This document shows, in pieces, positions 20,539 to 30,989 of a stretch of DNA of 51,794 nucleotides. This stretch comes from Mycogone perniciosa. Its lineage: Eukaryota; Ascomycota; Sordariomycetes; Hypocreales; Hypocreaceae. Numbering within the stretch: the first letter of the stretch is position 1; every line of letters starts with the position of its first letter. The notes under the pieces are model-generated. The model did not search any database. It was not told the DNA's origin and saw nothing but the letters and a program-made list of their open reading frames with translations. Both the position numbers and the translations under genes were made by a program. The stretch covers positions 1 through 51,794 of the forward strand of contig JAOALB010000249.1 in the NCBI GenBank assembly GCA_025331125.1, given 5' to 3'.

Positions 20539-20778
20539 GTATAATAATAGAATTAGCTACCTTATTTCTTGCGCTTGATTTGCCTATTGGAGTTAATTTA
20601 TTCCGTTCCGCTGAGAGCTGATTTTAGACTAGGCTGTATCTAATAGTATTATTATATCTTAGCCGATGGCCGCAATATTATTTATCCCCTGGATTATAAC
20701 ACTAGATTATACTTTTATCTTCACTTTAATTAACTTACAACCTTTTGAACACTATACACATCTTATGAAACACATGCA
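20539..20778. promoter_or_regulatory. 5' region of the PNP-like gene
   Basis: AT-rich, with no separate gene. It contains two out-of-frame ATGs (20765, 20774) just before the chosen start at 20779, which may lower its translation. Confidence 0.3.
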
Positions 20779-21714
20779 ATGGACCGATACAAATATAGGG
20801 TTGGTTGGATATGTGCCGTCACCAAAGAGTTTGTTGCTGCGCGTGCTTTCTTCGACGAGAAATATGAGCGCCCGCAAGATCTCGACGTAAATGACTCAAA
20901 TACCTATGCACTAGGTAACATTTGGAATCATCATGTTGTTATTGCTTGCCTGCCCCTAGGTGAATACGGCAAAGCTTCTGCCGCAGATGTTGCCGTCAAT
21001 TTGATGCGAAGCTTTCCCAATATCGACATTCGCCTGATGGTGGGCATTGGGGGAGGTGCCCCAACAAACAAGCACGATATTCGACTTGGAGATATTGTTG
21101 TAAGCATGCCGGGTGACTACAATGGGGGAGTGTTCCAATACGATTTCGGTAAAACAATACAGAACAGAGACTTTATCGAAACGGGTTTCTTAAACCAACC
21201 TCCAGTGATGTTACAGAGAGCACTGCAAGCTCTTAAGGCCAGCTACCAGCTAGACGGTCATACTCTCGTCGACGAAGTAGATAAAGTTCTCCAGGGCAAG
21301 CCGAGGTTGCAGAGCAAATTTTGTCGCCCAAAAATTGATCGATTGTATAAATCAACCTTTGTGCATTCGATTGCATCGGAAGATTGTCAATCATGTGGTG
21401 ACGATTTTTCTAACATAGTGGTACGACGTCCGCGTGGGCAGGATGGAGACGACCCAGCCATACATTACGGGCCAATTGCTTCTGGAGACCAGCTTATGAA
21501 GGATGCAGAAATCCGCGATAAACTCGCAACGCAAAGGGGTATTTTGTGTTTTGAGATGGAGGCCGCAGGCTTGATGAATCGATTCCCATGCCTTGTGATT
21601 CGAGGGATTTGTGACTATTCCGACACACACAAGAATGACGAATGGCAAGGGTATGCAGCAATGATGGCGGCGGCATATGCAAAAGACCTCTTACGTCGGC
21701 TTGTCCCCGCATAA
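20779..21714 (+). CDS. solo PNP_UDP-type nucleoside phosphorylase-like protein
   Basis: Intact 311-codon intronless gene. The N-terminus RVGWICAVTKEFVAARAFFD, then NIWNHHVVIACLPLGEYG, the glycine-rich LMVGIGGGAP, DIRLGDIVVS, and the C-terminal CFEMEAAGLMNRF and GICDYSDTHKND are hallmarks of the nucleoside phosphorylase fold found at the N-terminus of fungal NLR-type proteins (PNP-NACHT/NB-ARC-repeat). The EMEAAGL glutamates and the Asp in the GICDYSD motif line the nucleoside pocket in the family. Here the gene ends right after the domain (LLRRLVPA, stop) and no NACHT or repeat domain follows, so it is a stand-alone module. Fungal NLR effector domains act in non-self recognition and cell death; whether this one cleaves free nucleosides or nucleotides is unknown. 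The start is the first ATG in frame. Confidence 0.85.
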   Translation: MDRYKYRVGWICAVTKEFVAARAFFDEKYERPQDLDVNDSNTYALGNIWNHHVVIACLPLGEYGKASAADVAVNLMRSFPNIDIRLMVGIGGGAPTNKHDIRLGDIVVSMPGDYNGGVFQYDFGKTIQNRDFIETGFLNQPPVMLQRALQALKASYQLDGHTLVDEVDKVLQGKPRLQSKFCRPKIDRLYKSTFVHSIASEDCQSCGDDFSNIVVRRPRGQDGDDPAIHYGPIASGDQLMKDAEIRDKLATQRGILCFEMEAAGLMNRFPCLVIRGICDYSDTHKNDEWQGYAAMMAAAYAKDLLRRLVPA

Positions 21715-21949
21715 GTGGTCGCAGGGAATCAATGCTAATGAGATTTTACTCGGTTAGTTTGGAATTTTGTATGAGATACTTTGCTTAGTGCTAACTAATC
21801 TAACGCTGGTCTTCGCAGGAATTTACAATCAACTTGAAAGCCTAACGTAAAATACAAATAGAGTTAGCTATAAGCTTGACTAAGCGAAATTATTCACAAG
21901 TGAGCTCAAGTGAGCTTCACACTATACGCTTCTCTACGCTCGTTCAGAG
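21715..21949. other. spacer after the PNP-like gene
   Basis: AT-rich, with an AGTGAGCTCAAGTGAGCTTC direct repeat near 21898. No gene. Confidence 0.4.
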
Positions 21950-22457
21950 CAGTGAGACACCTTACCGGATCGCCGGCCCCATATGCAGCTTCTAACCTCG
22001 CCTCATCATACCACAACGACACCACCCCAGGCTTGTCGAGTATATCATCCAAACGCATGGACACTTGGCCACGCAGCGAGCTGCGCGACGACGACGTGCT
22101 CGCAACACCGCATCGGCAGCGAGTCAAGAAGACAAGTTAGCCACAGCCGCGTCTGTGCTCGCCGATGTCATCAAGAAGCACGAGGCAGCTTAGTTGGCCA
22201 CGCATCGGCTTTGCTTGATGATTGGGCAGCCGCACGAAATCACGCCGCTCTTTTTCCACCTGATGGTTATGGGTGAGGGTGGCCCCGCTGGAACCATCGG
22301 TGCCCTCATCCAGGCGTCGGTCGGCAGGGGCAACATCTCTATGACGGCGGATATGCCTGAGGCAATTGCGCATGCAGATGAGGCTTGGGAAGCAGTCATC
22401 ACGGCCATCGCAGCGGCCAATCGGGAGGAAACTCGGCTATCGCAGCTCACCGTTTGA
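21950..22457 (+). pseudogene. copy 1 of an unknown helical protein family, nonsense-inactivated
   Basis: I do not recognise the family. From about 22040 one frame reads VEYIIQTHGHLATQRAARRR, then LATAASVLADVIKKHEAA, a TAG at 22191, LATHRLCLMIGQP, and finishes at NREETRLSQLTV with a stop at 22457. The segment aligns almost without gaps to copy 2 at 23618-24042, including a shared CAG-GC acceptor-like junction just upstream (22030 here, 23617 there), so the unit had an intron in the same place. The TAG stands where copy 2 has Trp (TGG). The protein would be alpha-helical and alanine-rich. Similarity continues about 100 bases past the stop. No start codon or first exon could be assigned. Confidence 0.55.
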
Positions 22458-22675
22458 GGATGTGGAGATGGGCCTGACCAAGGCAGGGCCGGTATGAGAG
22501 GGCGAGGCCTGCAGATCTTGTATAACAGGAGGCAGCCGAGGAATAATACTGAAGCTAGATGCAGAGGTGCAGAAGCATTGATTGAGGTTACGTTGCATGA
22601 ACGAAGTCACCTTGTGTGATCGCGGTCATCCAATCCGATCGCGGTCAGCTTGTTTGGAGGAAGTCAGCTTAATAG

Positions 22676-23170
22676 ATGAGGGGTGTTTATTTTCATTCTC
22701 CGGCGGCGCCTGCAGCAACCTTTGCCTGCGGCGCCCTTGGGCGACTATCAGGGCGACCGGGTTTGGAGGTTGTGGCACGAAGCCCTTCCACCCCGCGCGG
22801 CCGTGTCACGGGATGCGGACTGTGCGCAGATCTCGGCACAAATCCCAGATCCGCAACCGGGTGGAGGCGCCGGCCAGCCACTGCCGAGAGATTGCAGGCA
22901 CACAACACCTCCTCCCCCAAGATGCCCGCCAGCCAACGATGCTGACATCCTCCTGCAATCATTCTTCTTCCAACGACGGTGAACGTTTCGCGATGACATC
23001 TTCGAACTGGCCTTCAATGCCTCCTTCAGCAACACCTTCCTCGACCCCCCTAAAGGCATCCCTGTGACAGCTTCTCGCGTTTGCAGCTGCAGCGCGCCAA
23101 GTCAACCGCACCCACTTGCCTTTACGGCTTGCGTTTGCAGGTGGAGAACGCATCCAGAGAGAGGCCGCAT
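22676..23170 (+). pseudogene. GC-rich coding-like relic between the two copies
   Basis: GC-rich with long overlapping frames. The most protein-like reading shifts frame, from GDYQGDRVWRLWHEAL through ADILLQSFFFQRR to RDDIFELAFNASFSNTFLD. No family recognised. It probably belongs to the same element as the flanking copies and the Ulp1-like gene, but it could be antisense coding. Confidence 0.25.
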
Positions 23171-23329
23171 TCACTTCAAGTCAGGTAGCAATTCTCCTGG
23201 CCCTAACTCATCAGCCTTTTTCCTCCTTACAATAATCTCCTCTTCACAGCACTTTCTCCTTCACAGTGCTACTCTTCTCACAACACGTAACTTTGGAGCC
23301 TCCGACGCCCTTTTCACCCGATCAAGGAT

Positions 23330-24042
23330 ATGGACGCCATATCGAGAGCCATCTGCCTCCCTTGCATCCGAGCCGTCAGAGACGACGTGCGAGCCTCGCT
23401 AAGGCGCCGCGGCATCGGCGACGGGGGTAAGTCTTGCGGCCGATTTGCGCGCGAGTGCAAGCTAATGGGATCCTAGGTGGCGATACACCGTGTAGCATCT
23501 GCGGAGGAGCGGTTCAAGAGGATCACGTCGATGTTCAGGTGAGGCACTTTACCAGGGCGCTAGCCGTCCACGCAGCTTCTGACCTTGTATTATCATATCA
23601 CAGCGACGATACCCTAGGCTCTTGGAATACATCGCTCGCAATTATCGATACTTGGACACACAGCGATCCGCGCGGCGACTACGCGCGCGCACCGCCAATT
23701 CGGCAGCGAGGCGAGAGGCTGGCCTGGCTACAGCCTCGTCCATGCTCGCTGGAGTCATGGAAAAGGACGAGGAGGCCTGGTTGGCCACCCATCAACTTTG
23801 CTTACTGGTTGGACAGCCACAGGAGACGGGGGAGCTCTGTATAGCTATGTTTTATGCGTATCAGCAGGGTGGTACTGCGAGTATCGGCCGCATCATACAG
23901 CAGGTCGTGAGTGACGAGAGCATCACGGGAACAGCCGCCATGGACAGGGCTATGGCGGATATGGAGGCGGCTTAGGAGGCGGCCGCCATGGCTGTCGCTG
24001 CGACCGACCGTGAAGAGGCTCGAGTGTCGCAGCTCACCACGT
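23330..24042 (+). pseudogene. copy 2 of the unknown helical family, nonsense-inactivated
   Basis: A possible first exon starts with ATG at 23330 (MDAISRAICLPCIRAVRDD) and ends at 23426 before GTAAGT. A 50-base intron with a GCTAATG branch site ends at 23476. The second block (23477-23538) reads best as RVASAEERFKRITSMF and ends before GTGAGG. Another intron ends at 23617, joining in frame to LLEYIARNYRYLDTQR. The main block then runs through LATHQLCLLVGQPQETG to a TAG at 23973, resumes EAAAMAVAATDREEARVSQL and stops at 24042. The first junction does not keep frame with the ATG exon, so the gene is damaged or the exon is wrongly chosen. The TAG at 23973 aligns with a Trp codon in copy 1. Function unknown. 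Confidence 0.5.
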
Positions 24043-24379
24043 GAAGCCATGGAAATGTGCTTGGGCAAGGAAGGGTTGGTGAGAGAGGACGAGTCCTGCG
24101 GTTTCTTAGGTAGAGTACCGCAGTCGAGATAGAGCAAGCCCAAAGAGAGATATTCGAAAAACAGCGGAACGTTGAGGTCAGGCGTTGAAGCACTCATGTT
24201 GCCGCCTTATTCAAAATGACACACGGTATCCCATGCCTTCTTACTACTAACGACTCGAGGCGCTACCTGCCTTATGCCATTTGATGCCAGGTGCCTCAGG
24301 CCTGCACATTGGTGATTTATGCCCTTTCCCTGCCCCCTTGGGTGCTGCTTGTGTGCGTTTGCACATCGGTGATTTAATG

Positions 24380-24625
24380 CTCCGCCCCACAGCCTACACT
24401 GCACGACTTCCCCTTCTCTCTCTCTCTCCCTCTCCCCCCTTCTCTCTGTCCCTCTCCCATTTATTCTCCTGCATCTCGTCGTATCGTTACCGTACCTCAC
24501 GGTCTCTCTTTTGCAACAGCGCCACCGCAGCTCCGACTGTATGTATCCCGCCTCCCTCCTCGCCGACGAGTCAACTGACCTTGCTCTCTCACATTTCCAG
24601 CAGACGACGACTATCCTTCGCAAAG
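24380..24625 (+). promoter_or_regulatory. CT-rich promoter and 5'-UTR intron of the Ulp1-like gene
   Basis: A 50-base polypyrimidine tract (CTCTCTCTCTCCC type) at about 24410-24465 is followed by a probable 62-base 5'-UTR intron: GTATGT at 24539, CTGAC branch site, TTTCCAG ending at 24600. The ATG follows at 24626. Confidence 0.5.
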
Positions 24626-26061
24626 ATGCCACAGGATCAACAGCAGCAGCGCCGCCAGCCCATCTATGGCCTAAATCTTCTGGTTGGTCCAGAGTACCAC
24701 GCCTGACCGGGCAGCTACAGAACAAGAGACGCCGAGTGGGCAGAGAAGTGTAGGATCTCCCCGATCAACGTCAGACAAGTCTGGGGCGAGAAGACACGCT
24801 TGACGGACGACTTATCCTCCCGAAAGTCACCCGGAAATCTTGCAAAACAGTTCCCAAACCTGAAGCTAACCGGGGCCTTCGAGCTCATGCACAACTACTT
24901 TGGGCGAAGCTGGGATCAGCACGTGTGGAAAGTGAGGGATCTACTGCTCAAGATGCGCCGCTCAGAATTCGCCAACAACTTTGGGCTGCAGGCAATGCTG
25001 GCGGTCTTGTGCCAGGGTAACACGCAGGCGACCGCTATGCAGGAGTTTATCAAGGTTCTGAACACAACTCCCTGGCGGAATGGAACAGGAGGGCACTCAG
25101 ATCCTCGACTCGACGAGGGAGATGAGCTCGTGGACACCGACCTGCCTGGCCCGGCTGAGAGAGATCGCATCAGAAACGAATTATATACGCACTGCTGGGT
25201 GCTCACCTTCTTCAACTTCAACGACACCCACTGGGTCTCCACCGTGTTTGACCAATCGCGAAACACTCTGGTACTCTATGACACAATCGAGTCGAACCGT
25301 GAGAAGAGGGCAAAAGCGGCCGGCCTGGCCTGGAGGAGCTTTGCCCTAAACCTAGGCATGCCATGCGGCACCCGCGTCATATCCGTCCCTCTCCCCGAGC
25401 AGCCAAACGACTGGGCCTGCGGCTACATCGGCCTCGTGAACCTGCTGCTGGTGACACGGTGCCGGCAGGGCGACCTGCACAAGGATCTCTCCGGCAGTGG
25501 GTTTCCCAGAATGTGGCTATACGCCGACGCCCGTCCTGAAGGCCATGCGAAGATGCCAAGGTCAGGACCCCCTTCTTCCCCATCCTCGACTGGACGTACG
25601 GGGCCGGCAGCAGCAATGAGGCGTGGCGTCGCGCCAGCACGGTGCTTCACGCAATGATGGCGAACGAGCTCGGCATCAAATCACTGAGGGATCTCCAGAA
25701 CTACGAGGCAGGCAGTAGGAAAGACCCAGCAAAAGAACCGTATAACTTTTGGTTCGGCAAGCCATTTCCTGGAGATCCCATCATACTCTACCTTCCCAGT
25801 GCCGATGAGTGGAAAACAAAGCCCACATTATACCGGTCCCTGTACTCTGCACAAGCGCCCGTCCTGAGCGGCTTCATAACCCCACCGATTGCAGCCAAGC
25901 CGCCAGACTCCTGGGCTCCTTTCCGGGACTACATCTACCGAAACCTGCCGGGCGAGGTAAGATCAATCTTAACATTATCGAGGTCTCATATAAGGTGCTG
26001 GATCCCGAAAAGCAGCCGCTTTCTCGAACAGAATCTTCCGCAAACAACGCAAACCGTGTAG
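24626..26061 (+). pseudogene. Ulp1-like (peptidase family C48) gene, broken
   Basis: From ATG 24626 the frame reads MPQDQQQQRRQPIYGLN, meets TGA at 24704, and continues in the same frame (AEWAEKCRISPINVRQVWGE). It covers a C48 cysteine-peptidase core: NDTHWVSTVF (catalytic His before Trp), LVLYDTIES (Asp) and LPEQPNDWACGYIGL (oxyanion Gln six residues before the catalytic Cys). Near 25520-25550 the frame shifts, and the C-terminal part continues as FFPILDWTYGAGSSNEAWRR, then YNFWFGKPFPGD. So there is one nonsense change and one frameshift. C48 enzymes cleave SUMO/NEDD8-like modifiers; in fungi, copies with this DTHW/DWACGY wording are numerous and commonly repeat-associated (from memory). It sits 3' of the two helical-family copies and may belong to the same element. 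Confidence 0.75.
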
Positions 26062-29000
26062 AGTGCCATAAGCGTGTCGTCAGGAACGCAGCACAACAAC
26101 CGCCCATACGACATTATCTCAGTATCGTCAGGCCGGCCCGGCAAGTAAAGCAAACGAGCATTCCACCAGGACAACGGAACTACAACTGTGGCGAGGATAT
26201 GCAGGAGAGGAAACGACAGGGGAACGGATGTGCGCGCGCTTCTATAGCGTACCAGGGACTGTGTATAGATAGATAATATCCAGTTTGAAGGAGCAGGGGG
26301 GGTTGATTCTAGTGAAAGGCGTCCTCTACGGCACTTAGTGAAAACGGCTTAAATGGCTGGCAGCCATCCGCGGCATGAATGCAAAAAGTGAAGCTCAAGG
26401 AGCACCGCATCGCTCGCTAATCGTCTTGTTTTCCGGTTTCCGCGCTACAGCCGTTCAGGTTGATCTTGTGCGGGGCAAGGCTGCAGCAAACAGACTACAA
26501 CGCAACGCGGGGCAAGGCTGAACCCCGCCTACACATACCACATTAATCGAGTAAATATAAAGTCATTAGAATTTCTACCTACTAGGTAGGTACTTATATT
26601 ATTTATTTCAATTTATACTTGCTTGGTCTTATAAGCTACTTTTAATTTTATACTGGATATACTATATATCTCGTAGCCGATCTGAAAAGCCAGCCTACTG
26701 GGGGTTTTTTTTTTCTTTCTTTTTTCAGCAGCTCCCCTTGGTTCTATATATATACGCCGATCTTATGGGCGTTAAAGATAGCGCGTGATCAATTACTGAG
26801 CGTATCCGCGTGCCATTTTCTGCATTCTGCAGAGGCATTCCTCGGCTGAAGTCCGTGTCTATCATCGACGGCGAGGTCAACGAATTGAAGTGCAAATATC
26901 ACAGCAACAAAGAATAAAAACACATTAACTAATAGATAAGACAGTATTTAAGACCTTGATATATACTTAGATTTAGTAGTTGACTGTTTTACAATATGCG
27001 CTTCTAGTTTGAGGTAGTAAATGTATAGTAGTAGAGTCTTATCATCAACAGAGTGTATACTATGGCAAGGTCAGAATACCACGCGAGCAACGCCACCTGA
27101 AGTATTATAATGAGGATATTGAGTATCAGGCTGAATTACCAAGCGCAATATTACCAGATAGGTGTATAGTTGTTTCCTTCGAAGCTCTGATTTATGAATT
27201 TCTCTCAATCGGTGACGTTTGAAAATGGCAATCAGCCTCGTCTTCATAGCGGTGAAACCCGTCAAGGTAAACTATTTTGCCTTGCAGCAGCACTGCTCCT
27301 CAAGACACGCCGCTCCAGCAAAAAGATCGTTTACATAGAAGGAAACGCGAATAATACTGATTTGACATTGGGCATGGCAAGTGGACCGAATGAAAGTGTC
27401 CTATGGTATTTCAATGATGGGGCACAGTAGTTATATTGCCTAGATGGGAAGATGAGATGCGAGAGAAGTTAACCGCAAGGCCTCAAAAAGGACGATCGCG
27501 ATATTTCCTAATATTTTCTATGAGTTGAATTTGCAGAATTCGCTGCCGTAGGAATATGGCAGCAGAAGAAGAAAGAAGCAATCACGTAGATGATGGATCT
27601 TACTTCACGACTCATAGAGTGCTCCCCCAATAGTTTCTCTCTGATGTCATTAAGGTGCTAACGGACCATCCCTTCGTCAGTGACTTTTTGTCTATCCTCT
27701 GATGCCAAATGTGGCATTCCCATATAACACACACTAATAAAGGATCCAGCAAACGATCCGCCACATTCTAGCCATTCCCTATCCTCTTTGCTTCGACGGC
27801 CCATGCCACGGCAGAAGAGCTTTCCTAGACCTAGATTCTTTGAGACTCGGGTTGATTGGTTTGCCTTTTGTTGAAAATAGGGGCACCAACCTAGGAAGTA
27901 TCAGTACCTAAGCGTACAGAGGTCAATCCAGCTACTAAGCATAAGTAGGAGAGCTACGCCTGCTGTGTAATAGTAATAGGCTAGGCCAATTGAACATACA
28001 TTTTGACACCTTTTTAACCAGTTTCTGCCATCGCCCATCTCTTTCCCTATCAAACGACGCTACTTTACTCATACAACATCCATGATGTCAGTGCTTGTTA
28101 GGATGTTCCTGGATCGCAGGATATAACTCATATGGGCTTGTTCTGTGTCAGACGTCTTGGCGCAAAAGAGAAGAGTGCTGAAGTCAAAGAGGTTTCAGGG
28201 CAGCTAGGTAGCTACGATACTGCAGCTAGGTGCACAATAATGACTGTATTTATCTCTGAACTCCCTAAACAAAGAAGGGAACCCTTCTTCCTTTATATAG
28301 TTTGTTCAAGCCACAAAGGACTAGCTGGAACCTAGATGCTTCCTTTCAGCATTCTAGCTTCTAGTCCTCTGACATTCTGCAAATTCATAGGCGAAGTATA
28401 CTCGTTCTCTCGGCCAGATCTTCGCATCCAACGGCAGACCATCGAGGCCGTTCGGTTCAGGAAGCAGTCCTTTACAGATGAGCATTTTAAGAAGGTTACC
28501 CTTTTTTTGCCGACCGGAGACCGACGGAGACACTTCCTATCATAGAAACATCCGAATTTTCTCCTCAATTTTTTCCTCGAGAAGGTCTTTCACTGGCAAC
28601 TTCAGCAGTCCACTTCCTTACTAAATGTACCGAACAGCGTCTTCCATCATCTCCGAGTCCCCAAGCGGCACTATGACATGAAATTGACAACGTGCTGCCC
28701 GTAGTTGTGAAGCGAAGCTTGATTACATGTATCGGGGAGGTCATACTATACGAATGCCAGGTGATGTTGTGCTGAGCAGTTGCATTGCATACGTCAATCG
28801 GAAACTAGGAAACATTCGCCTCGGCTCTATCTTCCAAAGATGATAGATACGACTTTGCTATTGCATTGGTGCTGGTAACCGCGTGCTTATGATCATTATA
28901 AATGAAAGCAAAAGATGACCAATTAGTGCTTTCTTCGCCTCTCTCCCTTTATTAATTCCTCAGACCTGCATCTTTCTTTGAAACGGTGTTTGTTGCCCTT

Positions 29001-29157
29001 CTTTTCCTTCCTTTGCTCTTTGGGGCTGCTTGCTACTCCTTTTTAATCAGTCTGATTTCTATGAGAACTATCTTACCCTAAACTTCTTCAAGTATCTGGC
29101 CCTTTTCCCAAGCATAAACACTCATACTTCCTATCCTTATTCTTGTGCGGTGGTTGA
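26062..29157. other. 3.1-kb gene-poor stretch
   Basis: Mostly AT-rich, with a T-rich tract at 26706-26727. A 78-codon frame with ATG at 27194 and frames at 28132-28335 and 28336-28545 show no motif I recognise. They are not convincing genes. No repeats longer than about 15 bases seen. Confidence 0.4.
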
Positions 29158-30183
29158 TCAAGACCAAAAAGAACCCTCAAGGACATGACGCTTACTGTAA
29201 TTGACTTCGTATGCATCATCGTTGCCATTGGTTCGAATAAAGTCAGTAAGAGCAACCATTTGGGAGAGACGAGAATCTCCGTCTGTGACATTAACTAGCA
29301 AACGCCAGAAGATAGTATCATTTGTCTCCTTCATTGGTATTAGCGCTGTGATATCATCACCATCTAGATAGGCATATCCCTCCTGGCTAGTCATCAGATA
29401 TTTAACCCCTGACAACACTGCCATTGACGCGAAAGAAATTTCTAAATGGCCAGTCCCTGACCAGAATTCCTTCCTTTGCGATATTGGGTAGCCAATAACA
29501 ACGACTCGGTCGTCGTCGAATAAGAAATGCCAGCCTTTGTGGTCGTTTCTCATGACGTTTTTCGTAATAGCCTCTATTCTGCAAATGAATACTTCTTCTA
29601 GCGTGGATGAGGTAGAAGTAGATAATTTCGTGAAACTGGCGACCTTCGGGTAAATGAATGCAATTTCAAGTTTGTGATCCGGCAATGCTCTGATAAATGC
29701 AGCCAGCCACCCAATCTGCTCACCAATTTCCGCGATGAGTTGTGCCGTGCCCAATGCATCGAGAAGGAATTTACCCTTCTCAACGGTGACATTACCTCGT
29801 AGCTTAAGGCCCGGTGCATCGCATTCGAATCCATAACTCGTTGAACTAGAGGCGTAGTAGCCAAGGAGCCCTAAAGAGCTATGAATTCTTCTTAAAAGGT
29901 AGTCGCGTGTCGTGGGCCATGTCTGGCAAAAGTATTGCTTGCAGGTTAGGGCTTGCACATCAATACCGGTGCTCGTAGTGTAAGTAACCGCCTCAGCAGA
30001 GCTTTTGTCAAGCTGCTGATATTTGAGAAATGCGGCAACGTCCAAGTCGCTGTGAAAGGCAACCTTGAACTCCCCCAAGGGATTATTCAAACCTTTGTTC
30101 AGCTCTTGCAGAATGCGATCCGAAATCTCTTTCTTGGCATTGAATTCTACCGTCAAGTTAGAATCCTTGATTTGGTTTGCCAT
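29158..30183 (-). CDS. conserved-looking fungal protein of unknown function, 341 aa
   Basis: An undamaged minus-strand frame of 341 codons with ATG at 30183 and a CT/A-rich 5' region upstream, typical of a fungal start. I cannot name the family. Visible features are a charged helical N-terminus, CKQYFCQTWPTTRDYLLRRI near residue 82, a hydrophobic segment around residues 150-170, and a C-terminal half rich in Trp/Phe/His motifs (HKGWHFLFDDDRVVVIG, then ATALIPM-like and FWRLLVNVTDGDSR). There is no signal peptide or clear membrane segment. Wording of this kind recurs in larger fungal proteins (from memory, unchecked), so this may be one domain of a longer gene or a short paralogue. It ends VLEGSFWS; a small 3' exon beyond 29158 cannot be excluded. 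Confidence 0.6.
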   Translation of the reverse strand: MANQIKDSNLTVEFNAKKEISDRILQELNKGLNNPLGEFKVAFHSDLDVAAFLKYQQLDKSSAEAVTYTTSTGIDVQALTCKQYFCQTWPTTRDYLLRRIHSSLGLLGYYASSSTSYGFECDAPGLKLRGNVTVEKGKFLLDALGTAQLIAEIGEQIGWLAAFIRALPDHKLEIAFIYPKVASFTKLSTSTSSTLEEVFICRIEAITKNVMRNDHKGWHFLFDDDRVVVIGYPISQRKEFWSGTGHLEISFASMAVLSGVKYLMTSQEGYAYLDGDDITALIPMKETNDTIFWRLLVNVTDGDSRLSQMVALTDFIRTNGNDDAYEVNYSKRHVLEGSFWS

Positions 30184-30711
30184 TTCCGAGTGTCGGAAGG
30201 GAGAATCCTATTCTTTAGAGACGTCTTGTCGAGATTGTTTTTCCTCGGAGGGGAAAATGGGGGCAGTTGGGTAGTTGAGAGGCTGGGTGGGAAGTTGGAG
30301 GGAACTCTTCATATTATGTATGTAGGTGCTAAGGCAGATGCTGTCTCGTGCTGGCATTAGATCCACCAACGCGTGAGAATGTCAAGGGTGCATCATTCCG
30401 GGGGTCATCTTTTCAGCCTCATTTCATCCATCAGTACTCCGTAAACAGGGCCGGGGTCCTGGGCAACGTGATGTGGATTACGATTCGCCTTTGGCCGAGT
30501 TGCCTGCACATCGCCAAAGCATTGGCCGCACGAAGGATCGAGCGCAAAAAGGCGTCTACACACCACTACGTGTTCAAGCAGCTGGGGCCTTCTAGCTTGG
30601 AACTTAGCGTCAAGACATGTTCAATTGTAGGACGTCGGAGCTATCGGTATGCAACGGCTATAACAGTTGTTCCGTCTTGAACACGGTTAAAATTAACATC
30701 TTTGCAAATAG
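30184..30711. other. divergent 5' region, no gene
   Basis: Upstream DNA of the minus-strand 341-aa gene. Plus-strand frames here are antisense or spacer readings without motifs. Confidence 0.4.
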
Positions 30712-30969
30712 TCGGTCGCCCTCGTCTGCAAGTGTAGGACTCCCGCCAATCCCGACAAAATGTTAGTGGGCTGTTCCAATAAGCTGTGCGAGGAGTGGAT
30801 GCATTACGATTGTCTGCTTGATGATGTCCTCACCCGAGTGTATGATCGACTGGAGACGGATATCTCTCACAAGTCGGAAAAGCCGGCGATCAAGGATAAG
30901 ACGAATGAAGATACAAATTATAAGCCAAAGGAAGAGACCTTTTCCGCTTGCGCAGCGCCGAATTGTTAA
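30712..30969 (+). pseudogene. PHD-finger remnant of a BAH-PHD type protein
   Basis: The frame opens just after an acceptor-like CAAATAG and reads VALVCKCRTPANPDKMLVGC, then SNKLCEEWMHYDC, LLDDVLTRVYDRLETD. The Cys-x-Cys, Cys-x4-Cys, His-x2-Cys spacing is a PHD finger as found in fungal proteins with an N-terminal BAH domain. It stops at ACAAPNC, and the rest of the finger and the tail are degraded (stops at 30967 and soon after). No BAH domain is visible upstream. Intact relatives would be chromatin readers; this is a 3' fragment. Confidence 0.6.
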
Positions 30970-30989
30970 ATTGAGTAAAAACGCGTCTG

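Noticed and set aside
22690..23070. Several overlapping GC-rich frames on the minus strand (89-103 codons)
   Set aside because: High GC alone keeps several frames open here; none has a recognisable domain.
23434..23844. 136-codon frame including a CSICGG zinc-knuckle-like motif
   Set aside because: The duplicate at 21.95-22.46 kb conserves a different frame (LATH...SQLT), so the CxxC reading is probably an out-of-frame shadow.
24408..24466. CT tract as a possible triplex or origin element
   Set aside because: Polypyrimidine tracts are ordinary in fungal promoters, and this one lies just upstream of a 5'-UTR intron and start codon.
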